The notes beneath the pieces are model-generated. The model was not told where the DNA came from, did not search any database, and was given only the letters and a program-made list of their open reading frames with translations. Shown here in pieces: positions 9,623 through 17,643 of a DNA stretch of 22,947 nt. The stretch's first letter is position 1. Every line of letters starts with the position of its first letter. The position numbers were made by a program, and so were the translations under genes. Source of the DNA: Priapulus caudatus (lineage: Eukaryota > Priapulida > Priapulimorpha > Priapulimorphida > Priapulidae); assembly GCF_000485595.1 (NCBI RefSeq), contig NW_014577076.1, forward strand, positions 17,734-40,680, written 5' to 3'.

Positions 9623-10192
9623 ATGGAAAGTTACGTCTTTGAAGGAGCGCGCGGGCTTGATAGCGCTGGGATGGAGGAGACGCGAGATGAAACAGCTACC
9701 GACGAGGAAGAAATAGAGATTAAGAAAAGGCTGCAGGCCGCAGGGCATTTGCTGCAGAGGACAGAGAAGGAAGCGGCTCGAATCGCCACGAAAAGGGAGA
9801 TAAGACGAGCAACCCAGTAAGTTCGCCAGAGCGAAGAGATCGTCGCCGGCATCTTGCAGGCGACGCTCCTGCGAGTGGAACAGGAAGCTATGGAGCGCGA
9901 GATCATCGCGAAGCGAGAACGAGATGACCGCAACGCGGAACTCGCTGCTACGGGGGAGAAGGAACGGCTGGACGAGTCCGCCCTTTACCTCGAACAGCAA
10001 CGCGAGGCTGAGGCGGCCACCCTCCGCTGCCAAGAGCAACGCGCATGCACGAGGAAGGAAGCGGTGGACGCGTCCGACGCAGAGCAGCGGCCGGAACGGG
10101 TGGAGGCTGGATTAGATAAACTACACCGACAGCAGTTGGCACAAGTAGACGGATCTGTGGGCGCAGGGCTTGCCCTGCATGCTGAGGGATAG
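9623..10192 (+). pseudogene. Glutamate-rich coiled-coil ORF of unknown function
   Basis: From ATG 9623 a single frame is open to 10192 except for one TAA at 9818-9820, giving 65 plus 123 residues. The product is rich in Glu, Arg, Ala and Lys with stretches such as EEEIEIKKRLQAAG and AMEREIIAKRERDDR and regular hydrophobic spacing (AGILQATLLRVEQEAM). This pattern predicts a long coiled coil. There is no signal peptide or membrane segment, so it does not look like an envelope gene. It sits about 1.9 kb after integrase on the element's sense strand. It may be a third ORF of the element, a captured host fragment, or an open frame arising from GA-rich composition. A GTAAGT hexamer overlaps the stop and could be a splice donor, which is unproven. 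Confidence 0.4.
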
Positions 10193-10540
10193 ATGAGCGA
10201 CAATGACGACGCCGCCGATCGATCCAGCACCCGCCGACAGCCATGATACGCCGCACAGAAAGAGCCACGCCGCCAAAATGCAGACCGAGAGGGGGAGCGA
10301 CAGGCACAGCGAGGTGGGACGACGCTGACACCGGACGGCAGACCCCGACCCAGATGGAGTTGCCGGCCGGACACGGACCAGGGCGGACGATCTTCGTCGG
10401 CGCGCCTCTGCCTCTGTACGACCTATCTTCAGTAGGTTGGGCGTGGTGCGTGGCCTGCCGGGCACTCACCCGGCACCCCGAGGCACACCACGAGGAATTG
10501 CATATTCTACAGGGGGATGTCGTATCGCTAGCGTTAGCGA

Positions 10541-10592
10541 AATGCGCATAGCATTCGGCCCACCTCGGTCACCACCGAACGCTATGCGCATT
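10541..10592. repeat. 18-bp hairpin
   Basis: AATGCGCATAGCATTCGG at 10541-10558 pairs with CCGAACGCTATGCGCATT at 10575-10592 with one mismatch and a 16-nt loop. It lies within the retrotransposon 3' region. Confidence 0.85.
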
Positions 10593-10757
10593 GGGAATGC
10601 GTACGTCACAGGTCAACAGAAATGGCGCTCAATATATCCGCCGCTTGTCACTTCGAATTTGTGTAACACGTTATATTAGTTTAATACAGAGTATTGTGAT
10701 ACATAGTAAGTTCCAGGATAGCGGAGCAAGGTTCGTATTAAGAATAACGTGGAGAGA

Positions 10758-10790
10758 CCCTAACCCTAACCCTAACCCTAACCCTAACCC
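10758..10790 (-). repeat. Telomere-like CCCTAA tract
   Basis: Five exact CCCTAA units plus CCC. A related inverted pair, GTAACCC and GGGTTAC (10858-10864 and 10877-10883), lies 70 bp downstream. The tract is inside the retrotransposon, 1.35 kb before the 3' LTR. Confidence 0.95.
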
Positions 10791-10890
10791 AGGTTGGAAG
10801 TTCTAGTCTCTGAAAACGCACCAGGGGTTCCTCCACAGAAAACCATAGGCTCGCGTTGTAACCCTATCCTGTGTTTGGGTTACATTATTG

Positions 10891-11508
10891 TATCTAGGTG
10901 CAGTCGTGGGGTGGCACCTGTCCCTGATACATAAGAAGACTAAAGATTTTAAGCGGGCCAGCCCGCATTACTGGCCGCCCGGAGTGGGCAGATGGACAGG
11001 ATATACCGGAGGAGACGTGGGGTACCACGCCGCTGGACCGAATCTGAGCCCCTACTACCCTCCGGGAACTTGCTCTCACATCCGGGCGGACTCCTACCCA
11101 AGGAGGCAGGGCGCGACCGCTAAAGGAGGGAGAAAACAAAGCCGACAAGCAACGGACGACGTCGGACGACCGCGGCGCAGCGTCACGACAGAGACGGAGC
11201 GTCAGGTGACATTTGCGACAACCGACGACGATAGACAACAGTCCGGAGGAGCGACAGCGTCCGGGGATTCCGGGTCACAACTAACACCGGAACCAACGCA
11301 GAGGCAGGGACTCCTTGCCACGCCCGTCCTGAACCGCCAGCCGCCACTGATCGTCGCCGCCAGCGAGTGGGGATCGGTAGTAGACGGACGCTTCTGTCGG
11401 CCGATGATTTGTCCAGACGTCGACATAGTGACCGAAATGTCTGATGCGGACTTGCGGAAAGCCGAGGTCCGGGCACTCGAAATCACCTCTTACGGAGTGC
11501 GACTGTAA
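10891..11508 (+). other. Open frame of unknown status in the 3' region
   Basis: About 200 codons are open, but there is no ATG until near the C-terminus, so an independent start is not supported. The translation is hydrophilic, Gly, Arg, Thr and Gln rich, with no motif that I recognise. It could be an exon-like remnant of a third ORF or a chance frame in GC-rich sequence. The following 11509-12130 holds no recognisable gene. Confidence 0.25.
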
Positions 11509-12130
11509 ACGGCGACGGGGAAAGAAGTGAGAAGGAAATTGCGAAGCGGCGCCGAGCAAGCAGAACGAGGCGCGCAGTAGTAAAGGAAAGAAGCACCGAA
11601 GAGAGGGCTCCGCGCGGACGACGTCGGCAGAGAAAACCTCCACAGTGGCAACCTGGACAGGAATTCCAAGTAATGACGCAGAAACTTCCGGAGCGGGAGC
11701 AGGACGACGACGGAGCCTTCCGGCCGCGACAGCAACGACGAGGGATGGAGCGGAGCAGCAGGGCGTCCCCGTGCTGTGCGCGGGGGAACGACGGCGCTGC
11801 GTAGAGACTCTCCCCGGGTGGCTCCGCGGCCGGGCGCAATGCTCCGATGTTCAGCGGGGAGCAGCCTAGTTAGTGGGAAGCCTAGCCGTTATGGATCCCC
11901 AATAGCCGCTCCTGTAAGCTTCCTATAGTGGGCTGGTAGATTAGCCACCGGTTTAAAGTGAAGAATATTTTGGTCATATAGGGGATATGTCTCGGGTGTA
12001 TAATCTTTTGGGGGAAGCATCATAGCATGGACATGTAGTCGAAGTGGGAGAGTTGTGGGAGACTAGGTTCGTGTCTGCCGTTTCCATACTTCCGGGGGAT
12101 ACCCGACTCAGGAGAGTTCGGTGTCTTAGT

Positions 12131-12142
12131 GGGGGTGGGGAG
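12131..12142 (+). other. Polypurine tract
   Basis: GGGGGTGGGGAG abuts the first base of the 3' LTR, the position expected of the plus-strand primer. One T interrupts the purines. Confidence 0.75.
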
Positions 12143-12706
12143 TGTGGCAGATACGTCTAGCTCTCCCATCAATCCTACGTGATCTCGACGACCTCTGGTA
12201 GAGCAAAAACATTACGTGATCTCGACGACCCTGTCGAGGAATTTACGTCCGGTATGTTCGCGCGCGCGGGAAGCGAGATATTACCCAGAAGGCGCGATAT
12301 ATAAAGGCTGGCCGTGCGGCCACGGGGAGAAGTTAGTATCACTAGCTCGAGAAAAGTTAGTATCGCTAGCTCGGGAGAAGTTAGTATCGCTAACTCAGGC
12401 GAGTTGGCACCGTCAGCTCCGCGAGGAGAGTTGTAACATTGAAAGGGCTGGTGGTGTGTTGTACACGCCGCCAGTGAGTGGGAATAAACCTTGCGTTATC
12501 CGTACTTCATCTGTGCTGTATTCATCTGCTAGTGCCTTTCTGCGCGACCCTTCGAACTTCCAATCCGCCGGAATCAGCGTAAGGTTTGAGCGTACCTTAC
12601 CAGGAAAACGCGTCTAGCGACAGTAAGGCGATCACAGGCCAACGAAAGCCCGGCAACGCTAGCCGAGGTGCCACGTCAGTTTGACGTGGGACGGGAAAAC
12701 GCCACA
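12143..12706 (+). repeat. 3' LTR
   Basis: Direct repeat of 1744-2298, with the TATA box at 12298-12306, the triplicated block and AATAAA at 12483-12488 conserved. It is 9 bp longer, mainly from an insertion near 12190. The ATG present at 2201 in the 5' LTR is absent here. ATAT follows at 12707-12710, matching the left flank. Confidence 0.95.
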
Positions 12707-12802
12707 ATATAAAAAATGAAAAATAAAAAATAAAAAAATAAAAATAATACATAGTAAAGAGGAAAAGGGAAAGGGAAAAAAGGAAAAAAAGGGGAAAATA
12801 AG
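12707..12802. other. A-rich simple sequence
   Basis: AAAAATAAAAAAT-like and AAAGGGAAAAAGG-like sequence. With 1690-1743 it forms the AT-rich target into which the retrotransposon inserted. Confidence 0.8.
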
Positions 12803-12874
12803 TTCCCCAGCTGGGACTCGAACCCGGAACCCCGGTGTAGGAGACGGATGTTCTAGCGATTAGGCCACTGCGCC
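12803..12874 (-). pseudogene. tRNA-Arg(CCU)-like pseudogene or SINE head
   Basis: The minus strand reads GGCGCAGTGGCCTAATCG (A-box-like), an anticodon loop CTCCTAC with CCT at the anticodon, and GGTTCGAGTCC, a perfect B box. Length without CCA is 72 nt. The acceptor stem has only four of seven pairs, and the D and anticodon stems carry mismatches, so a working tRNA is unlikely. TTATTTTCC, a possible pol III stop, follows. It could be a tRNA-derived SINE head, but no body was recognised. It is about 100 bp from the retrotransposon end. Confidence 0.6.
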
Positions 12875-12902
12875 GTTTAGGGTATACAATGGATTCACAA
12901 GT

Positions 12903-13100
12903 ACGTGATGTTAATCTGTGTGCACCGCCATCTATTGATGAATAGAATGTTTATGAATTTTTAACTTTTTAACTTTTTTTTATTTTTGTTTCAGCCAGAA
13001 CCATCTCCCAGCCGTGCTGATTGTCAAAATATCTTTAGTTTTTCTCTAGGCTGCGGAGTTCTCTAGTTATGTGTACGAACTAATTCGGCTGAATACCTTT
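12903..13100 (+). repeat. Dispersed repeat, copy 1
   Basis: Matches 16042-16232 in the same orientation. Shared blocks are GTTAATCTGT, CACCGCCATCT, TTGATGAATAGAAT, TTTCAG, AGAACCA, CTGCGGAGTTCTCTAGTTATG and ACGAACTAATTCGGCTGAA. Differences are scattered single bases and small indels. No coding capacity is evident. Confidence 0.9.
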
Positions 13101-13107
13101 AGCTCAT

Positions 13108-13379
13108 AGGGTCTATGTTCCACAGGGTACTGCCGGAACGTATCCTGGGTACGGTCCGGTATACCGGAACGTACCCTGGTAACTATTTGATATGGTTAGG
13201 GTTAGGGTTAGGGTTAGGGTTAGGGTTAGGATTAGGGAGTAGGCGTAGGCGACTCCCTAGACTCGTTAGTGGAGTAGGCGAGGTACGGTCCGGCATATTA
13301 GATAGTACCAGAGTACGTTCCGGTATACCGGACCGTACCCAGGGTACGTTCCGGCAGTACCCTGGGGGACATAGACCCT
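13108..13379. mobile_element. Foldback/MITE element carrying TTAGGG repeats
   Basis: About 80-bp terminal inverted repeats: AGGGTCTATGT, CAGGGTACTGCCGGAACG, CCTGGGTACGGTCCGGTA and ATACCGGAACGTA on the left reappear inverted on the right up to ACATAGACCCT, with only a few changes. CTCA occurs at 13103-13106 and 13380-13383, a possible target duplication with one spare base on the left. The centre holds TTAGGG units and an imperfect palindrome around GGGAGTAGGCG and CGACTCCCTAG. There is no transposase, so it is non-autonomous. Confidence 0.88.
13196..13237 (+). repeat. Telomere-like TTAGGG tract
   Basis: Seven hexamers, six TTAGGG and one TTAGGA, inside the foldback element and opposite in orientation to the CCCTAA tract at 10758-10790. 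Confidence 0.95.
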
Positions 13380-13808
13380 CTCAGCACAACGCTCTATATA
13401 TAGACAAGTTGGTAACGATGTGACGTGAACTCTACTGAGAAATATCGAAATGTAACAACTATATATATGTAAGTGAATGCTGTTATCATAACTCTGTGTA
13501 CTGTGTACCTTATCAACTTCAGATTACTGATTGGCTTTGCTCTATGGTAAGATTTCAGCCTGACGCAGCAAAATACCACAAAATGGGCGCGCTTGTACAC
13601 ATACGAGTCGCATGATGTGATAACGGGGGTGCAGAAACGCAAGATTTGTAAAACAAACAATGTTCAAATGTCGCTTTGCTTTTCCATTTTTTTTCAGAGC
13701 GAGACGAAAAGAATAATTATTATTTGCAAGCGTGCCACGCCGCGGAAACGTGTTTCTATACACGTAGGCTTATAAAATTCGCATTTCTTATCTATCTCGC
13801 CACTAGAT
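13380..13808. other. Non-coding, no feature recognised
   Basis: Mixed-composition sequence with short chance frames. A GCGCGC-containing stretch and AT-rich blocks are present, but I see no gene or repeat structure. Confidence 0.5.
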
Positions 13809-14140
13809 AAAATGACGCACCACGCACGCACCATCCACGCACGCACGCACGCACACTTGCACCTCCGCGCGCATGCACGCACATTCACGCATGCCCGAAC
13901 GCATGTCGGCACGCTTGCATGCAGGCACGCACGCACGCACACTTGCACCTCCGCGCGCATGCACGCACATTTACGCATGCCCGAACGCATGTCGGCACGC
14001 CTGCAGGCACGCAGGCACGCACGCACGCACGCACAGTTGCACCTACCGGTATCCCCGCGCACGCTGGCACATTCACGTATGCCCGAACGCATGTAGGCAC
14101 GCATGCAGGCACGCACGCACGCACGCACGAACGTGCGCAC
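13809..14140. repeat. ACGC-rich minisatellite with higher-order unit
   Basis: CACG/ACGC tetramer runs alternate with a longer cassette: TTGCACCT, CGCGCGCATGCACGCACAT, CGCATGCCCGAACGCATGT and GGCACGC. The cassette starts at about 13857, 13943 and 14037, i.e. three tandem units of about 86 and 94 bp. Long open frames on both strands (His/Arg/Thr and Cys/Arg/Val rich) are products of the repeat. Confidence 0.9.
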
Positions 14141-14363
14141 ATACAAACTCCAACACCCGCCGCGGGTACACACACGCGCACATGCGTTTAAAGAAAGCAT
14201 AGGGGACGCGCGCATATACGCACACTCTATAAGCAGTTCATTGCAGCTGATATTTTAGTCGTAAATGCAGAAGATGTTTGATAAGAATAGTCAGCAGTTG
14301 GGGCTACGTGACCGAGCCGGGGTCGCGGGATCGCAGGTAGACATGAGATCATCGGGTGAGTCA

Positions 14364-14870
14364 GGGCGGATCCAGGGCTGAAGCTAGACAGTATTTTTCC
14401 AGATTTTAGGGGCACATCCCCCAAAAAGGGCACACCACCCCCACAGTGGGCGCCGTTAGGCGCGGAAGCACATGGCGGGGGGTCTGGGGTCTTGGGTCAA
14501 AATTTCAAGGGTCCCTGAGCACAAAAATGAGCACTATTTGAGCACACATTTAGTCAAGCAGCAATAGCTAAAAACCATATGGAATTTTATTTCTGCTTCA
14601 TTTTGCCTGCGCTTTGCATACCAGTAATTAATGCAGAATGATTCAAGCACTTCCCTTCTTTTTCAGATATCAAAGCTAGTTTTGTTACCATGTAAAATTT
14701 TGATTTCTTTCAAGTCCTATCAATAAATTAGAAGAAAAAGAAAACACATAAAGAATATAGCCAAATTCCATCAAATTGTTTTCTGTATTTTTTAGCGCAA
14801 AATTTCGAAGGGCACATTGAAATCTAGACCGTATTTCCCAATACGGCAAATACGGTCTGAATCCGCCCCT
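14364..14870. mobile_element. hAT-like MITE
   Basis: GTGAGTCA occurs exactly on both sides (14356-14363 and 14871-14878), the 8-bp duplication typical of hAT elements. The ends read GGGCGGATCCAG and CTGAATCCGCCCCT, an imperfect terminal inverted repeat of the CAGGGGCGGATCCAG kind seen in many hAT-type MITEs. An inner TAC-GTATTT block is also partly mirrored. The interior (GGGGTCTGGGGTC, TTTCAAGGGTCCC) has no transposase. Confidence 0.85.
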
Positions 14871-14878
14871 GTGAGTCA

Positions 14879-15037
14879 ACGTGAAATGACAGGTGCGATA
14901 ATGCTATCATGTGCGATGGCTGGATTTTACAGTGCACACGAACTAAACTCATAAGAAATTTGGCGAGTAGAAAAATCCACGTACTGACTCCGTGATAAAG
15001 AGCCTTTATATAGTATGAGAAATTGCAGTAACGCCAT
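14879..15037. other. Spacer between two MITEs
   Basis: A 160-bp AT-rich segment with nothing recognisable. Confidence 0.5.
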
Positions 15038-15041
15038 TTAA

Positions 15042-15552
15042 AGCCGCACTATGCGCATCTACACGCTAATTTCTCCAGTACTAGACTAACAAATACTTCG
15101 TGTCATGCAGAATCATACTACCTTATGACAAAATAAACTCTAGTTCCTCCCATTTCACTGTGCGTTGTCTTATAAAAGGCATTTGAAAATACCTCCAATG
15201 TTGTTCAAATTCTCCGATGTTGTTGACAGTTTCGCGTTGCTCTCCCAAGCAACCGTGCAGCGGTGCTGCGTTACAGCGGTGCTGCGGTAGAGCGGTACGG
15301 GTGTAGCAAAGATAAAAACATGTGACGTCACCTAACCGCTTCGAGGCTAAATTGTTTGGCAAACAAGTCGGCGTTGCATGGCGCCAGATTACCAGATTTC
15401 GCACCTCTTTCTTGTGGGTTTTAAGCAAACGCGCAGTGAAATGGGAGGAACTAGAGTTTATTTTGCCATAAGGTAGTGTGATTATGCATGGCACAAAGTA
15501 TTTGCTAGTTTAGTACTGGAGAAATTAGCGTTTGGATGCGCATAGTGCGGCT
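15042..15552. mobile_element. TTAA-flanked MITE with 130-bp terminal inverted repeats
   Basis: The left arm, 15042-15174, begins AGCCGCACTATGCGCATC and includes GCTAATTTCTCCAGTACTA and AACTCTAGTTCCTCCCATTT. The right arm, about 15420-15552, is its reverse complement with roughly a dozen differences. TTAA lies directly outside at 15038-15041 and 15553-15556, the duplication used by piggyBac-type elements, although the ends do not look like standard piggyBac termini. The interior holds a TACAGCGGTGCTGCG repeat but no transposase; the 123-codon minus-strand frame is chance. Confidence 0.88.
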
Positions 15553-15569
15553 TTAAGGAGAACGTTATT

Positions 15570-15811
15570 CAGAGAGAGAGAGAGAGTGAGAGAGAGAGAT
15601 AGAGAGAAAGAGCGAGAGAGAGAGAGAGAGAGAAAAAAAGAGAAAGAGCGAGAGAGAGAGAGAGAAAGAAAAAGAGAGAGAGAGACAGATATATATATAT
15701 ATAGAGAGAGAGAGGGGGGGAGAGAGACAGACAGGGAGTAGACAATAACAGAGAGTAAGACGAAGAGAGATATAAGTGAAAGAGAAAGAAAGAAAGAGAG
15801 AGAGAGGGGGC

Positions 15812-15871
<60 letters not shown>

Positions 15872-15999
15872 AAAAGGGGTGAGAGAAGGTGGCAGGATGC
15901 GAGCTAGGGGAGAGAGGGAGGAGGAGAAGATGTAGCGGAGAAAGGGAAGAGGGACGAGAATGAGGAGAAGACATAGTGAAGAGGGGGAGAAGAGCAAGG
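15570..15999. repeat. Long polypurine (GA) microsatellite
   Basis: Almost unbroken purine strand of GAGAGA with AAAG variants, interrupted by short ATATATATAT, CAGACAG and GTG segments. Frames translate to Arg/Glu or Ser/Leu runs and are not genes. It begins 14 bp after the TTAA MITE. Confidence 0.95.
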
Positions 16000-16041
16000 T
16001 AGGGGAGAGCGGGAGGAAGAGAAACGTAGCCGGAGAGATGG

Positions 16042-16232
16042 TTACGTTAATCTGTACGCACCGCCATCTTTTGATGAATAGAATTTTTATGAACTTTTTT
16101 ACTTTTTTAAATATTTCTTTCAGCTAGAACCACCTCCCAGACGTGCTGATTCTGAAAATATCTTTAGTTTTTCTGTAGGCTGCGGAGTTCTCTAGTTATG
16201 CGAGTACGAACTAATTCGGCTGAACAACTTTA
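16042..16232 (+). repeat. Dispersed repeat, copy 2
   Basis: Second copy of 12903-13100, 3.1 kb downstream in the same orientation. A short TATATATATA run then leads directly into the right inverted arm. Confidence 0.9.
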
Positions 16233-16242
16233 TATATATAGA

Positions 16243-16696
16243 CACTTTTCTACCGTCCATATAGCCGTGCGTATATTAGCCTATGAGCGATACCGCGCGT
16301 ATATTTTTGGTAATTAATTAAACTATTCCTGCTTCAATAAACTCAAAATTCACAAACACCACAGCTAAGACATCTGTTTATATGTATCTAGAATTTTAGA
16401 AATGTAACTCAAATCGTTCGCACCATATGATAGTTAGTACACTTTCCTACGGCCCATAGTGGTGGTGGTTCTAGCGCATTGTCATTGGTGTCTAGCGCAT
16501 GGTGGTGGTGGTGGTGGTGGTGATGGTGGTGGTGGGGGGGGGGGTTAACGGCTGTTTACAATGCGCCAGCGGGCTCAATAGGAGCGGCGGCCGCCATATG
16601 AGCCCGAGGCTACGTTATCGCTCCACGTACGTAGGTCAAAGGTTGCACACTGCGCGCGGAAAACCGTGTTTCTGCAAACTACTATCGTATCGTTCG
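16243..16696 (-). repeat. Right arm of the long inverted repeat
   Basis: Reverse complement of 479-907. It runs from CACTTTTCTACCG through TTCAATAAACTC, the TGG run, GGCGGCCGCC and CGTACGTAGGTC to GTATCGTTCG. It lacks about 27 bp present in the left arm. Confidence 0.85.
16499..16545. repeat. TGG microsatellite
   Basis: TGG trinucleotides followed by a G run, inside the right arm. The left arm has a much shorter CCA counterpart at about 670-680. Confidence 0.9.
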
Positions 16697-16827
16697 TATA
16701 TTCGATATATGTATATATAGAAAAGAAAAGACTAGCGCCGTTGTCGCTTTTATTACCAATCAGTTTTTTTTCACTTGATAGCTCTAGAGTGTGTCGCACA
16801 ATAATAGTCAAACATGAGATGTATTGT

Positions 16828-16887
16828 ATCAAGAGCTAATAATACCTATTATTATAAGTATTATAATAGGTATTATTAGCTCTTGAT
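16828..16887. repeat. 25-bp perfect hairpin
   Basis: ATCAAGAGCTAATAATACCT continues to 16852 and is matched base for base by the reverse complement at 16863-16887, leaving a 10-nt loop (16853-16862). There are no mismatches in 25 bp. It lies 130 bp outside the right inverted arm. Confidence 0.95.
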
Positions 16888-17643
16888 TGTACTGATATAT
16901 AATGACGTCACTGTAAGCCAGCAGGTGGGGCTCACTCGTATGCTGATAAAGGAATTACACAACACAAGCTTACTGACTATAAGCTATATTCTGACGACCA
17001 CATTCGGCTACTACACGGATCAGAGAAACCTGATAAGACATAGACATATCAACAGTGCTCGAGAAAACATACTGTGGTAGAGTGACAGAAGCAGCCGCGA
17101 CGACCGGTGTTGACAACCATAGATCTAGGAAATATACTTCGCCGAAATTCAACTATCAATCGTTATTACGTACAGTATGTTCAACTTGTCGATGAAACCA
17201 GACAAATTGCTACAAAGTCGTATTGTCAATTTGTTTGTTTCCCTAATAACGGAGGAAGACTGTTATCACTCCTTCCTTTAAACCCCATGCAACGTTGTGT
17301 TGCCAAAGGAATAGAGATTCATATAATGACGAATCGAACCACGAGAAGCTGGAAATTGCGATAAGTGCATGTTCAGATTCCACCATGTACTGTATATGGA
17401 ACATTTGACACTAATTCCATAATTAATTGGGGGTTCGCCATGCTCGCAGAGATAATCATTTTGGGGGAAATCTCTTCTGGAAAGCAGTGATGAGCTAAAT
17501 GCTGAACTTCGAACATCACCTAGGAAGGAAGGTCAGTATCAGAACTCCAGCTCAACTTCTTCTGTACATTAGTATCCGTACATGCACTTGCCGATATTAT
17601 CTGCCAGTCGTGTGCATAGCACGCTAAGCGTCGTTCTTTCCTA
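16888..17643. other. Probable 3' UTR or downstream region of the GPCR gene
   Basis: No gene is recognised on either strand. On the minus strand it follows the GPCR stop codon. The only clear minus-strand AATAAA I found before the repeats is at 16754-16749, about 0.9 kb from the stop, so the length of the UTR is uncertain. The plus-strand frame 17107-17364 has no motif and is taken as chance. Confidence 0.4.

Larger units (their letters stand above)
1744..12706 (+). mobile_element. Ty3/gypsy LTR retrotransposon, degenerate
   Basis: The element has two direct LTRs with TGTGGC...GCCACA ends. ATAT lies immediately outside on both sides (1740-1743 and 12707-12710), so it behaves as a single insertion. 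The internal order is PBS, gag, protease, RT, RNase H, integrase, then a long 3' region and a polypurine tract; integrase after RNase H is diagnostic of Ty3/gypsy rather than copia. Domains are spread over frames: RNase H in one, integrase in another. In-frame stops near 3588, 4619, 4802, 5381, 6676 and 7009 make this a non-functional copy. At 10.96 kb it is long for a gypsy element, because about 4.4 kb follow integrase. The exact clade cannot be named from motifs alone; no chromodomain is seen after the GPF module. Confidence 0.95.

Noticed and set aside
12803-12874. Functional tRNA gene
   Set aside because: Acceptor, D and anticodon stems are mismatched, so only a pseudogene or SINE head is supported.
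13809-14140. CRISPR-like array
   Set aside because: Repeats are simple ACGC-based tandem units without unique spacers, in an animal-type genome.
13694-14215. Cys/Arg/Val-rich minus-strand frame of 173 codons and His/Arg/Thr-rich plus-strand frames
   Set aside because: Product of the ACGC minisatellite; no domain.
15123-15494. 123-codon minus-strand frame
   Set aside because: Sits inside the TTAA MITE and spans both its arms; no recognisable protein.
15525-15997. Ser/Leu-rich and Arg/Glu-rich frames
   Set aside because: Translations of the GA microsatellite.
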